64,000 nucleotides of DNA from Athripsodes cinereus (GCA_947579605.1 OX388314.1:22007982-22071981); one strand, 5' to 3'. Positions 1 to 9,790 are shown, counted from the first letter of the stretch. Notes: generated by a model not told the origin, from the sequence alone. A program made the numbers and translations.

Positions 1-221
1 TCGTCTGTTATAATCCCCATTCTCATATTGTCTATCTCTTGTTATCTACAAACAATTTATATGTGTGTCGCTTTCTTTCAAACTAAAAATTGCGGCACCA
101 AGGACCGCAACGAGATTTTATTGATGGTACATGTTTGAGATTCGTATTGCAAATCTAGGTATAACATATCACTGGAAATACCTTACTGTCAGGGTCCCGG
201 CTTCAATCTACCCCGAAAAGT
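1..221. other. AT-rich flank, no gene seen
   Basis: No recognisable coding or RNA feature. A short GC-richer piece near 88-110 (gcggcaccaaggaccgc) is a small imperfect palindrome. The sequence leads directly into the foldback element that begins near 222. Confidence 0.4.
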
Positions 222-428
222 CCTGGGCCCCTAGTCAAAACACATTTAAGCGTTACATATTCGTTTCGTTTTCTTTCAAACAAGACGAGGTTGCGAGAAC
301 GCATCAATTTTCGTAGCTTTAATACACAAGTAGCTACGAAAATTGACACGTTCTCGCAACGTCGTCAACGTTTGAACGAAAACGAAACGAAAACGTAACG
401 CTTAAATGTATTTTGACTAGGCCTACAG
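222..428. repeat. Long foldback (inverted repeat) element
   Basis: Two arms of about 97 bp (222-318 and 332-428) are imperfect reverse complements around a 13-nt loop. Matching landmarks are ctagtcaaaa at the outer left and ttttgactag at the outer right, cgtttcgtttt against aaaacgaaacg, and attttcgtagct against agctacgaaaat next to the loop. This is the architecture of a MITE or foldback transposon. The 61-codon ORF at 131-316 runs through the left arm and is not thought to be a gene. No target duplication could be fixed. Confidence 0.75.
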
Positions 429-430
429 AT

Positions 431-667
431 CTAGATTGTAGACCTAGGTCCAACAGAACAGAATTCGCACGGATCAAGACTGCTGCAACTATCTAATGTG
501 TAAATGGGGTAAAAGGGAGTAAACAATCTAACATCTGAGGGAGGTGTATCCAGGAAGAAAATATGAGGGAGACTGGATAGACATCCATATGTCGACACCA
601 GAGGCAGTGCATTGGCTTTCTGGACGGGAATCAAAATTTGATTTGGAATAACTATGGAATGCAACAA
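431..667 (-). other. Unrecognised 78-codon ORF, probably not a gene
   Basis: An ATG-to-stop frame on the minus strand in DNA somewhat richer in GC than its surroundings. I recognise no domain; the translation is rich in Ser, Pro and Leu without a clear signal peptide. It starts just outside the foldback at 222-428, so it may be part of an older repeat. No promoter or splice evidence supports it. Confidence 0.15.
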
Positions 668-739
668 TTTAGGTAAGAAAATTAATACAAGCCGAAGCCA
701 TCCAAAAAATTAAGTTATTAAGTTATATTATAAATCTTT

Positions 740-935
740 GGAGGCTATGGGAGAGGGCAAAAGACCGGTGAGACACCCTAGAAGAAGCTGGCAAAGGCAG
801 GTGTCGAACTTGTGTGTTAAAAGACTTGGTTTGGAGTGGCCAGAAGTCCTGGAAGCAGCGGTGGACAGGGATCTCTGGAGGAGGTACCTAGGCATAATGG
901 GCCCCGACCCAACTAGGACAAGGGGAAAAAGATGA
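740..935 (+). mobile_element. LINE family D, C-terminal fragment
   Basis: An open frame of about 65 codons ends in PTRTRGKR and carries the pattern of the extreme C-terminus of non-LTR retrotransposon polyproteins: basic G-R-P/S-R-R-S-W, then Trp- and Arg-rich segments. The same peptide appears on the minus strand at 38235-38483 (GEGRRPAGRSRRSW, then PDPTGTRGRR), which proves it is repetitive. It is severely 5'-truncated with no RT domain left. A candidate 7-bp target duplication (tataaat) flanks it at about 728-736 and 939-945. Confidence 0.75.
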
Positions 936-1009
936 ATGTATAAATCAGAACACAGTGTCATAAAATTATTATTTACACAATTATACTTCTACGATACTAA
1001 TATTGCTTA

Positions 1010-1204
1010 AAGATAATTGAAAAAAAACACAATATGTAGTTAACTTCCAAATGACTTTATTAACTTCGCGTACTAGTATTCGGAGACTCTCGACTCCATC
1101 ATCAGGCGATTAGTTAAAAGTTTACTAATCGCCTGATGATGACGCGAAGTTAATAAAGTCATTTGGAAGTTAACTACATATTGTGTTTTTTTTTCAATTA
1201 TCTT
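1010..1204. repeat. Inverted repeat with Penelope-like end motif
   Basis: The arms 1010-1114 and 1124-1204 pair over about 80 bp with a 9-nt loop (taaaagttt). The left arm has about 25 extra bases (near 1072-1096) absent from the right arm. The text 'cctgatgatgga...cgaagttaataaagtcatttggaagtt' resembles terminal regions of Penelope-like elements seen in many arthropods. That class assignment comes from memory of the motif style and is uncertain; the inverted repeat itself is directly visible. Confidence 0.7.
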
Positions 1205-1880
1205 GAAATGGACTTCCAACAAGTACCTTCGGTCAACAACATTAATGTGCTAATATTGCTTGTTCGCAAAGCTAGAAGATCCTTTTTCTGGAGGTGTAAT
1301 GTTTACAGTAGCTTTTTGATGACTCGTTTGGTGAGGCAGGTAGATGAGTGAGAATGAAATTTCCCAAACAATAGGGTATTTAACCTTGTCTTGAACACGT
1401 CTACACTTCACAAGGATCCAGGGTTCGCAAATAATGTAGGATTTTGTTTCTGAATTTAATAAGAATTAATACCTGTAAGATGTGAAAACAATGTATGTAC
1501 ATATTTGTGTAAAACTCCTACTTATATAAAATGGAAAAGTCTCAGATGGTCTTGAAAGAAAATATCTTAAATAGTTGGAATGGAATAAATGACTATTATA
1601 GTTTCGTATTAAAGTTTTACCATTAGTGTAAGTATATTATTTCTTTAATAAAAAAAAACAAAAAGGAATAAAAAAATAACACCAAGTTATCCGAGAACTT
1701 TGAAGATTGGATGGATATTTAAATTGTTTTATCTTCTTTTGGACCTTTGCACATATGCGCATTTTGTATCGCCGATAAATATCAGAATATCGTCAAATAT
1801 AATTTTTCTTTGCAGTTTAAATCTCATATCTACAATATCCCGATATCTTTCAGAAATAAAGTTATATTTTCTTTTGCTAT
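1205..1880. other. AT-rich, no gene seen
   Basis: Short frames here are without recognisable content. The 62-codon plus-strand frame at 1163-1351 begins inside the preceding inverted repeat and is treated as fortuitous. Confidence 0.35.
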
Positions 1881-2045
1881 ATTATTACGGCATATCCCGC
1901 AAGTTAAAGCTATAAACATGCAAGTTATCCTCTCTGTGGGAACAACATATTTAAGACAATTTAGGATGGATGATAAAGTAATCACTGAATTTAATGTGAA
2001 TCATGTCTTTATTTTTCGAACATTTGCCTTTTATAGGAAGCCTGA
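1881..2045 (-). repeat. R260 repeat, diverged copy
   Basis: On the plus strand it reads attacggcatatcccgcaag, aaacatgcaagttatcctctctg, aggatgg and ttttcgaacatttgccttttatagga, the ordered landmarks of the R260 family in antisense orientation. It has several small deletions relative to the best copy at 28190-28445. The 118-codon ORF at 1747-2103 crosses it and is not regarded as a gene. Confidence 0.7.
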
Positions 2046-2266
2046 AAATTTCAAATTCCTATTTATGATTAATAAATTATCGTGTTATAATGATTGTATA
2101 TGATTAAATCTATTTGTGAAAGTAATACAGTGTTTTATATTAAATTAATTTTAATTCTTTTAAATTGTGTAAATAAAAAATGACTTAAAATATTTTAGTA
2201 TCAACATGTTTATTTGTTTAATGCATTACATTATGCTGTAGAAGATTTATTACGATTATAATTCGA
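2046..2266. other. AT-rich spacer, no gene seen
   Basis: Low-complexity A/T sequence between an R260 copy and a SINE. Nothing recognisable. Confidence 0.3.
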
Positions 2267-2378
2267 GCCGGCAAATTCCCCTTTCACGACACAAACTTTT
2301 AGCTTACTGTAAAAGGTGTATTAGGTTGTATTTGGGTTTATAACAAAACCCAGATATATCTTTTTAAAAAAAAAAAAT
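2267..2378 (+). mobile_element. tRNA-derived SINE, 5'-truncated copy
   Basis: It begins at the gccggcaaattccccttt body segment, so the tRNA-like head is missing. It continues through aaggtgtattaggttgta and tttgggtttataacaaaacccagatatatc and ends in a run of A. The same body is found at 6961, 14513, 14897, 32281 and 35828, which establishes the family and its polarity (A tail at the 3' end). Confidence 0.8.
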
Positions 2379-2897
2379 ATTATTTTGATCGCTATTTTCG
2401 ATCATAAGTTATGTATAATCTCAGAAGTTATCTCCAGACCGTCTGCCAAATCCCTATGGCTAATAACATAAAATATAATGTAAAAAAAGAAACAATGAGA
2501 TTACTTTGCTTCAGTCGAAAATCAGTACTGGGTAAATTTTATTGATATTCAATCCATTTTCAACTGATCTCCGAAGCAAATATCACGACAGTGTAAACTG
2601 TCTTTTGAATATTTTAAGTTGTCCGTGAATAATTGCATTATTTTGATGGAAGCACAACTCCATAAGGCGAGTAAGAAGATAATAGGCGTCACTTAAAATA
2701 CATCTCCGCCATTATTTAGGTCAAATAATATTGTCAGAAAGAAAAAAAATATATACGATGAAATACGATTTTCCTAACAGTCATTTCTCTCATTAACTTC
2801 GTTAACAAACCACCTAAGTATAAATTTCAAAGTTCCTTCGACAATTATTAATATTTATGGAGGCTTGTCATTAACCTCCATACAACAAAGTTTGGAA
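2379..2897. other. AT-rich spacer, no gene seen
   Basis: No coding or repeat assignment could be made. It leads up to the LINE family A fragment. Confidence 0.3.
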
Positions 2898-3353
2898 GGC
2901 GTCTGGGCTCAGCATCAGGGCAAAATGTCGCTTGTTCAATGCGTGCATCATCCCAATCCCTCTATATGGCTATGAGTCTTGGCACTTTGAAAACAAGTGT
3001 CTTAGAAGGATTTTGGATGTCAAATGGTATGAACATGTTTCAGATGATGTGCGCCGGCGCACCCAGCAGAGACCTGTAATCTCCGTAATACAGGAGAGCC
3101 GATGGTCCTGGCTGGGACATGTTTTGAGAATGCCCAATGATAGATGGCCAAAAAGAGCACTGTTCTTCCGTCCGCAAGGGTTCCGTCGGCCCGGGCGTCC
3201 CTCTTTCACAATACACCGTTCCTATGACAACGATATCAGAGCGCAGGGAATATCGTGGAAAGAGATGACGCAATTGGCGCAGAGATGCTCTGAATGGAGG
3301 AGGCTGGTTTCTGCCCTGTGCTCCCGAGAGGAGCGTTGAGGGCAAGATGATGA
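2898..3353 (+). mobile_element. LINE family A, C-terminal fragment
   Basis: The ORF at 2932-3339 encodes the C-terminal end of a non-LTR retrotransposon polyprotein. It has MFNACIIPIPLYGYESWHF (the LYGxE-W box that follows the RT thumb), CLRRILDVKWYEHV, SWLGHVLRMPNDRWPKRALF, GFRRPGRPSF and a conserved end SALCSREER. No RT catalytic domain remains. Relative to the inverted copy at 3819-4319 it lacks about 33 bp (residues between SWH and FEN), an in-frame deletion. After the stop comes a short (GAT)n tail. It is the plus arm of a large inverted pair with the next copy. Not a host gene. Confidence 0.88.
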
Positions 3354-3402
3354 TGTCATAAACCTTATAATCAACAACTGCGATTAAGAATAGGTGAATA
3401 AG

Positions 3403-3633
3403 TCAACGAGGGCGACCAATAATCCTCAATGTTTTATAGTCATAGCGTATGTAGGTACAATGATTTTCGTACAAACAATAAAATTGTAAATAATGCCGAT
3501 CGTGGCTTCCACAGTTTACAAAACAATGCATTGCGTAGAAGAGAGATGAGGAAGACGACATATTTAACAGAAGATCATGATACTTAGCTTTGAGGAAATC
3601 TACGAAAGAGAGAAAGTGAGAAATATAGGCCAT
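3403..3633 (-). other. Unrecognised ORF in AT-rich spacer
   Basis: A 76-codon minus-strand frame lies between two LINE fragments. No domain recognised; composition is ordinary for chance frames in this window. The region 3354-3697 otherwise shows nothing. Confidence 0.12.
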
Positions 3634-3697
3634 AGGGCTTCAATAATTATGATGGTTCCATTTATTTTATTTTGTAAATTTTACAGGGAACAGACAG

Positions 3698-3818
3698 TTA
3701 TTTATTTATTTATTTATTTGTTTATTTATTTTAACAAATAAACGGCTTACGCCTTTTACAAACTTAAACGTTATTTTACATAGCGTGATAAAAAACTAAT
3801 TTTATGTATAGGAACAAT
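3698..3818 (-). mobile_element. LINE 3' tail (older repeat), interrupted by LINE A
   Basis: A (TTTA)n run followed by aacaaataaacggcttacgcc looks like the inverted 3' end of an old retrotransposon whose tail was (TAAA)n. The following segment ending at 3818 continues at 4331 after the inserted family A element, and a near-identical uninterrupted version of about 50 bp lies at 4488-4537. Confidence 0.55.
3808..3818. repeat. 11-bp target-site duplication, left copy
   Basis: ataggaacaat occurs here and again at 4320-4330, exactly flanking the LINE family A insertion. This is the hallmark of target-primed reverse transcription. Confidence 0.85.
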
Positions 3819-4319
3819 CATCATCGCCCTCAACGCTCCTCTCGGGAGCACAGGGCAGAAACCAGCCTCCTCCATTCAGAGCGTCTCTGTGCCAATTGCG
3901 TCACCTCTTTCCACGACATTCCTTGCGCTCTGATATCGTTGTCATAGGAACGGTGTATTGTGAAAGAGGGACGCCCGGGCCGACGGAAACCCTGCGGACG
4001 GAAAAATAGTGCTCTTTTTGGCCAACTATCATTAGGCATTCTCAAAACATGTCCCAGCCAGGAGCATCGTCTCTCCTGTATTACGGAGATTACAGGTCTC
4101 TGCTGGGTGCGCCGGCGCACAGCATCATTTGTAACATGTTCATACCATTTGACATCCAAAATCCTTCTAAGACACCTGTTTTCAAAGCTTAGTATCTTCC
4201 GCTCCTGAGGATTGGTTAAGTGCCAAGACTCACAGCCATATAGAAGGATTGGGATGATGCACGCATTGAACAAGCGACATTTTGTCCTGATGCTGAGTCC
4301 AGACGCCTAGGTACGCCAG
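3819..4319 (-). mobile_element. LINE family A insertion with exact ends
   Basis: The minus-strand ORF 3830-4273 (147 aa) runs MFNACIIPILLYGCESWHL, CLRRILDVKWYEHV, RRRTQQRPVISVIQERR, SWLGHVLRMPNDSWPKRALF, GFRRPGRPSF and ends SALCSREER, followed by a (GAT)n tail. It is the longest and best preserved family A copy and represents the post-RT C-terminal domain only. The 5' end is truncated at the sequence ctggcgtacctagg. It is bounded by an 11-bp duplication (ataggaacaat), so insertion by retrotransposition is clear. The first ATG in this ORF is unlikely to be a true start, because the native polyprotein begins far upstream. Confidence 0.92.
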
Positions 4320-4330
4320 ATAGGAACAAT
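4320..4330. repeat. 11-bp target-site duplication, right copy
   Basis: Identical to 3808-3818 (ataggaacaat). Confidence 0.85.
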
Positions 4331-4487
4331 ATCAAAACTTTAAATAAATACAAACACAAAAGATAGACTGTTGATAGAATATCAAAGATACATTTACATT
4401 ATTTTATTACGTTAAACTAAAAAAAAAATTAAATCATAAAGACCCATCTGTAATCATAAATCATAAAAACTTTAGCATCAGAAACAA

Positions 4488-4537
4488 ATTTTATGTATAG
4501 GGACAATATCAAACATTTTAATAAATACAAACACAAA
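4488..4537. repeat. Uninterrupted paralogue of the LINE A target site
   Basis: aattttatgtataggGacaatatcaaa followed by aataaatacaaacacaaaaga is the same sequence as 3797-3818 joined to 4331-4366. It therefore shows the pre-insertion arrangement. Confidence 0.7.
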
Positions 4538-4619
4538 AGAAACATTTAAAATATGTAAAACATCACATAAAAACAAATTGATATAGATAAGTATATGCAC
4601 CGGTAGAGATCCCACGAAT

Positions 4620-4800
4620 TATAAATTATTGTAGGTTTTCACGGTCCTTATCAAGATCTCTGGGTAGTCGTTGCTGTTGTCGAGCTTTTGGCGAAAGTGC
4701 TGTCACCATCTTCAAGCTTCTGAAGATAGCGACAAACAATTATAACAACTACACGGAGATCCAACTTCAACTTTAGAAAGTAGGCAACAGAACCTAAACC
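4620..4800. repeat. Possible Penelope-like terminal fragment
   Basis: The text ttttcacggtccttatcaagat, gtcgagcttttggcgaaag and accatcttc is echoed at 37300-37420 (ttccacgatccttatcatg, ttgagcttttggcgac, catcttct). It has the style of Penelope-like terminal repeats. Class is uncertain, but the repetition between the two sites is visible. Confidence 0.4.
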
Positions 4801-6612
4801 TGGAAATGCTTGCATGTAAGTTTTATTAGAGTTCATTTACATATTTAACGTTATCTGTAATTTTATTAGTTGTTATTGAGCCTGTAAAATTATTTATAAA
4901 ATAAATCCGATGAATAAATAATTACTAATGCCAAAATTAAATTGCAATAATAATTTCTAATGAAAATGAGTTTTTGTATAACGTAAACATAAGTAATGGG
5001 GATGTTTTCAAGTTGAAATAAATATTATCTGTTTTACTGTTAACAAAACTTTCAAAAGAAAAGAGAATGAATGAGACTCAAGAATTAATTAATCCAGCGT
5101 GTTTTATGTTTATTATCAGCTTTCCTTAAGAAAATTTACTCGAATGGACTTTGGTGATTAACGACCTAACCCCGTGTTAATTAAGGCTTTCCCACTTATC
5201 ACCAGAGGCGTATTTTTTTAATTTCTCAAAGCGGATGAGGACTGAAGTGACGAGAGCCTGAAATAATCAGATGAAAGGAATTAAAGAAGAAGGAATTAAA
5301 AGTGTGAATGTTAATCAAAATGAATCTAGAACACTACATAAAATATGTACCTACACTCTTGAATCATATTAAAATTCATTTGGATTATTTTAAAAAGAAA
5401 TATAAAATATAAATTATCTTCAAAAACATAAAATTAAAACTATTTCAATAAAATTATGTCATTCTATGATAGTTTTGTTACCCCCTGGGTTTAATAAGAG
5501 TTCACGTAACTATATAGTCAGTTCAAATGACGTCAGTTTGCTGACGCAGGTTTGATTTTACTAGCGGCAATATACAATGGTGTTGCATCATACATTTATT
5601 ATGTAAAAGACTTGATTTTATTTACAGTTTTGCATTTCTTTAAATATTTTCAATGGAAAAAAAGTCACCCAAGACAAGAATCTCTATCACCATTTACCAT
5701 TGAAAGACAACTATCCTATCATTACCTTTAGAAACAAACTTTACGCTGAATTCTTCATCAGCGCTCTTTAGACAGTGAACAATCTTTGATCTTTATTAGG
5801 GCTAATATAAAAATGATCTTTATTAGGACTAACAAAATACCTGTTTCCTTCCCTATATTTTCAAATAGAACCTTAAAAGTTTATTATAAAAATAGAAAAA
5901 AAAAGATAATAAATAAAGTCTACGTTTTATTTAAAAGATTCAGAAATTAGTATCATAGAAAAGTTTGTTTCCATCTTATTTTTATAACCTACTACTATTA
6001 CTACAACAACGTTGCTATTACTAGGAAGAGGAAAATTTCCTTAGTCAATGAGGATAATTTTATACGAACGAATGTTAATATAATGTTTTATAATACACAT
6101 CCTTTTCATTTCAAAGTTCCGTACACCTTGATTAGCTTCTCAACTAACTTTCTAAAAAGGACCCTCTTACATCTCCTGAGTTTGAACATGAAAAGTTTTT
6201 TTATTTATCTATTTTTTTTTCTTTCTCAGTAGTTACAACAGATATTCATCTCTGAGAAGTTTCTCTTCTCTCCCTTCAAGAAAAGGACAATTTTTCTTTC
6301 CCTTTGTGCCTTTATCTTCTTGTACTAACTTTTAATTTTACCTGATAATTAATTGAGGATGCTTGGAATGTTATGCACTCGTATATCAAATATTATTTTA
6401 TGAATCCATTTTTACTACTAATTTTAAATCAAATTATATTGTTTTATAAAAATAACGAAAAAAATATGGACTAAGAAACTAAATGGAAGTTTTGTAGAAT
6501 TGAATCCTATATTTGTTTAGACTTATGTGTTCAAATTCTAATCTTATTCTGTAATTAGAAGATTACAGTTTTTTTTATTCATAACAAAATAAAAAAAAAG
6601 TTTAACAATTCA
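4801..6612. other. AT-rich interval without recognisable genes
   Basis: No ORF of interest on either strand. A perfect CRE-like octamer (tgacgtca) occurs near 5528 beside a second half site (gctgacgc); in this context it is likely fortuitous. Around 5810-5840 a short phrase (ctttattagggctaa / ctttattaggactaa) is repeated in tandem. Confidence 0.35.
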
Positions 6613-6613
6613 C

Positions 6614-6726
6614 TTTATTACGTTGACCTAGGTTTCGACATGTGATGTCTTTTTCAATCTAAACCTATTCTTAAGCTATATTGAAAAAAACATCAAACGT
6701 AGAAACCTAGGTCACTGTAAAAAATG
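6614..6726. repeat. Inverted repeat, Penelope-like style
   Basis: Arms 6614-6658 and 6680-6726 pair imperfectly: gttgacctaggtttcgac against gtagaaacctaggtcac, and gatgtctttttcaat against attgaaaaaaacatc. The short spacer is aaacctattcttaagct. The phrase 'gaaaaagacatc...cgaaacctaggtcaac...aataaa' resembles arthropod Penelope-like element ends, an attribution by resemblance only. Confidence 0.6.
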
Positions 6727-6960
6727 TAACTAGTTAACCTCTAATAAAAACATATTTATATTTTGTTTTAAATAGATATGAATTTTTACAAAATAAATAC
6801 CGAGAAAATACTCGATTATAATGATATTATTTAAAGCATGCAAATTGTCCTTATTGTACTAATAAGATATTCAGGAGAGACGGCATAATTCATCGCTGAT
6901 TTGAAGGTGTTAACTGTTTTTTCAAGTGTACTTAGTTATAAACCTTAGTTTAAAACCATT

Positions 6961-7105
6961 TGTTATAAACCCAAATACAACCTTATACACCTTTCACAGT
7001 ATACTAAAAGTTAGTTTGAAAGGGTAGTTTGCTGGTGCCTGGGATCGAATCGAGCACCACATGTGCATGAGGCTGAGACTCTACTTCCCGGCTACTGACG
7101 AACTT
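6961..7105 (-). mobile_element. tRNA-derived SINE with head
   Basis: Read on the minus strand, the head tcagtagccgggaagtagag is followed by the B-box-like gctcgattcgatccca (GGTTCGANNCC-like). The family body follows (gcaaactaccctttca ... aaggtgtataaggttgtatttgggtttataac). The A-tail has largely been lost. A RNA polymerase III origin is inferred from the box sequences. Confidence 0.8.
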
Positions 7106-7133
7106 TTATTCGAGATATTTTACGAAAATTTAT

Positions 7134-7195
7134 GTGCCTTTTCAGGACACTCAAAAACAAAGAAAAGAACGGGAGGCCAATTCGTTGCGGGGGTT
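7134..7195 (-). repeat. R260 repeat, short fragment
   Basis: gtgccttttcaggacactcaaaaa ... gggaggccaattcgttgcggg corresponds to the 5' third of R260 in sense orientation. The fragment directly abuts the SINE, suggesting one interrupted or truncated the other. Confidence 0.6.
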
Positions 7196-7727
7196 TCTTC
7201 ACTACAAAACTATTAAATGTTCAAATATAAATAAGAACAAAGTGACAAAATTTCAGTTAGATACTACAAACTGTTTCTCGTTTTAAAAAAAACTGAATGC
7301 GAACAAACTCTTTTAGAGTTGAAATGTTAAAACACATCACAAATCTCTTTAGAAAAATATATCTAAATGCGACGAAATTCCAAATTAGTTTCACAATAAT
7401 AATAATATACCTAGTTTAATGACACTTTGTCACAAAATCTTTTCTGTCGGCATTTTTCTCTCACATTGTGAGTTATATGTATATAACCCACTTTTCATAC
7501 TTTGCGACTTTTTTCTCATGTACTTCCTCCCTAATAAGATCTTCCTCACCCTTTCAATTTCAAAGTCCAAACGGCTGGTGATAAAAAAAATACTCTACAG
7601 TTACCAATTTTATTACAAAACTCAAATGTTTGTAAAAAAGTTTAATTTACTCGTATGTTTTAAGAAAATGAGTAAATCTAAAAATTACAAACATGGAAAG
7701 CCTTTTTTGGAACAGTCAAAGAATTTT
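7196..7727. other. AT-rich spacer, no gene seen
   Basis: A 119-codon plus-strand frame (7419-7778) has a hydrophobic, Phe/Leu/Lys-rich translation typical of chance frames in AT-rich DNA. It runs into the poly-T of the adjacent LINE, so it is not called as a gene. Confidence 0.3.
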
Positions 7728-8117
7728 TTTTTTTTTATTCATTTATTATTCCAAAAAGAGCATACAAAATTAACATAAAAAAAAACAATATAATGGAATA
7801 TAATGCCCCACTAGATTAAAATCTGTTGTGGGGCAATACTAGAAAAAAATACAAATATCAAAATACAATTTTTCAAATATGACATAGAATACAATTCTTT
7901 CATGTAAACTTGAATAAGAGTTAAAATAATTCAAAATACATAATAAAATAGCATGTCATACGTCAAGTCATTTAGTATGTGCAAATAAGATTAATGTAAG
8001 AGTAAGTCAGTTATTGTATTATGTTCGTCAGGTCTCTCTCAGACTCCCTTCTTTCCCTGTCCATGAGCCATTTTGAATAGACTTAATTCTGATATTTCAA
8101 TGAGCTTTAGGGTCCCC
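7728..8117 (-). mobile_element. LINE family G, 3' UTR copy
   Basis: A T-run at 7728 (poly-A tail of a minus-strand element) is followed by about 370 bp almost identical to 63143-63470, including gccccactagattaaaatctgtt. On the minus strand the sequence retains only the last codons of the polyprotein (ESERDLTNIIQ, stop) before truncation near 8095. The much longer sister copy at 63123 carries the preceding C-terminal domain. Confidence 0.88.
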
Positions 8118-8495
8118 CTTATTCTGATCTAGCCCTCAATTTGGTTATATTGTTTTTTATATTTTTTTTATTATATTTTTTTTTAATTTTCGCAAACATA
8201 CAGTTATTACAATATATAGTACAAATAGATAAAAAAAGTCGGCACATAAACCAGCAAAGAATAACAACATCTAACAACTTTTTACACCTAACAAACTTCA
8301 ATATTTAACAACAATTTTACACCACAATAAAAGAGACAGCTAGAGTGACTCTCAGAAATATCTATCAGATATTAATCTAATTATGATAAAAATGATGAAA
8401 ATACTTAGCCATAAATGCTGTTACATGTCATTATATTATATAGATAATCCACTGGGTATTCTAATTGTGAGAGATGGAATGTTGGCATTGATTTG
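8118..8495. other. AT-rich spacer, no gene seen
   Basis: Short Lys/Ile-rich frames only, including a 60-codon minus-strand frame at 8119-8301 that begins at the truncated LINE edge. Confidence 0.3.
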
Positions 8496-8635
8496 GGTTA
8501 GTTGGAAGAAATCGCGCCTCTGCGATAAACTCGCCCTCTGTATATTGATTGTATGATTGTCTTTGTTTGAAATGTATTTTTGTGTGAATTTGCTTGTTAT
8601 CAATGTACAGTAAAGAATAAATAAATAAAAAAAAA
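8496..8635 (+). mobile_element. LINE/SINE 3' tail type J
   Basis: ggttagttggaagaaatcgcgcctctgcgataaactcgccctctgta followed by ttgtttgaaatgtatttttgtg and an (AATA)n/A tail. The same tail occurs in sense at 55966 and in antisense at 11446, 19487 and 58612. It is presumably the 3' end of an autonomous LINE whose coding part is absent from these copies. Confidence 0.75.
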
Positions 8636-9481
8636 TGATGTAACTAAGTCAAATAACCATATGCAGATAATATATTTATTTATTTACTAATATCTTACTT
8701 GATTTCGTGATATTAGCCAAAGAGACAAATATAAAATATCATCAAAATGTATTTGCACCATTACGTTTGTTTGAAAGTTTAAGTAAAATAAAACATAAAA
8801 AACGACGTATCAGATAATTAATAAATATATATAACGGAATGTTTGCACCAATTATTCTCAAACTTTAATATATCGTCAGTGTACCCATAAAACGTCCAAT
8901 ATGACATTTTTTTCAAAAAGGAGATAGGTACCAAAATATTCGTCGCGTCGAGCCGCACCTACTGATGAAGTAATCTATACGCTGAAATATCCACTGAAAA
9001 TTTATTGAGAGAAATTTAATCTCTTGTGAGCTGCTTTCTCTTGGAGTTTTCGAATGCTGCATAAAAATTCCAAATATTAAAATTTCTAGGACACTTACCG
9101 CGTAAAGAATCAGATACACAGAAAATGTCATCCATTTAAACACTTTTTTGATCTTTTATAAAATCTTGATAAATGCTCATAGGAGGTTTCATGGTTCTGA
9201 GTAAAAAGACAATTATTATAAGTAAGTAGATATATATAAGTAGATGCGTGTCCTTATTTTTATTTTTTACAATTATTTCCGTTATAAAATGTAACACGGA
9301 AAGATCTAGATATAAATTCAACAATGAAAAGTAAATTTAAGGAAGAAAATTACCTCACGGGAATACATTTTGTAATCTTGACGTTTTCTCGTTTTTTTTC
9401 GTTGTATCACGCCGTATATAGCAAAGATGGGCCTTCTTCATTTGAAGATTTATGTTTGGAAAGTTCGATATTATGTTAACA
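8636..9481. other. AT-rich interval, no gene seen
   Basis: Two minus-strand frames of 62-76 codons (8913-9143 and 9136-9324) abut, but show no recognisable motif. Nothing else supported. Confidence 0.3.
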
Positions 9482-9790
9482 TTACGAGAAATAGTTATCG
9501 AGAAATAATTGATTGTATTCAATTTCAGTCCAATCCATTAAGTTAGATTTATTTGACATTATACTTATTAAGCATCCGGCGCCCTTGAGACGGTCTGAAT
9601 ACTGTGAAAGAGCGCCAAAATCGAGTCCATTATCATCATTAGGTATTCGTTGCTTGTACGATTTTTCGGTCGGTGGGTCCTTCAATGTACTTGTACGATT
9701 TTTATTTTCACAATATACAATATAGTATACATTCGAAGAGTAATTTTCACCCATGTTCCCAAATCGGGCAAATGTTGGTCGAATTATCAC
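9482..9790 (-). CDS. Unrecognised 102-codon ORF
   Basis: This is the longest frame in the window that is not obviously transposon-derived. I do not recognise the product. The translation has mixed polar composition (GENYSSNVYYIVYCENKNR near the N-terminus; LDFGALSQYSDRLKG in the middle), with no signal peptide or membrane segment. The local DNA is richer in GC than its flanks. On the opposite strand an 18-bp block near 9673-9690 (ggtgggtccttcaatgta) is identical to DNA of LINE family G near 63755, where it encodes the RWVLQC residues, so an old retrotransposon remnant is as likely as a host exon. Start chosen as the first ATG; no splice or promoter evidence. Confidence 0.2.
   Translation of the reverse strand: MIIRPTFARFGNMGENYSSNVYYIVYCENKNRTSTLKDPPTEKSYKQRIPNDDNGLDFGALSQYSDRLKGAGCLISIMSNKSNLMDWTEIEYNQLFLDNYFS

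Noticed and set aside
131..316. 61-codon ORF at the left edge
   Set aside because: It lies within the left arm of the foldback 222-428 and has no recognisable protein content.
5525..5550. CRE-like promoter element (tgacgtca)
   Set aside because: A single octamer far from any gene; expected by chance in 64 kb.
7419..7778. 119-codon ORF as a membrane protein gene
   Set aside because: Hydrophobic AT-driven translation, runs into the poly-T of a LINE, no conserved motif.
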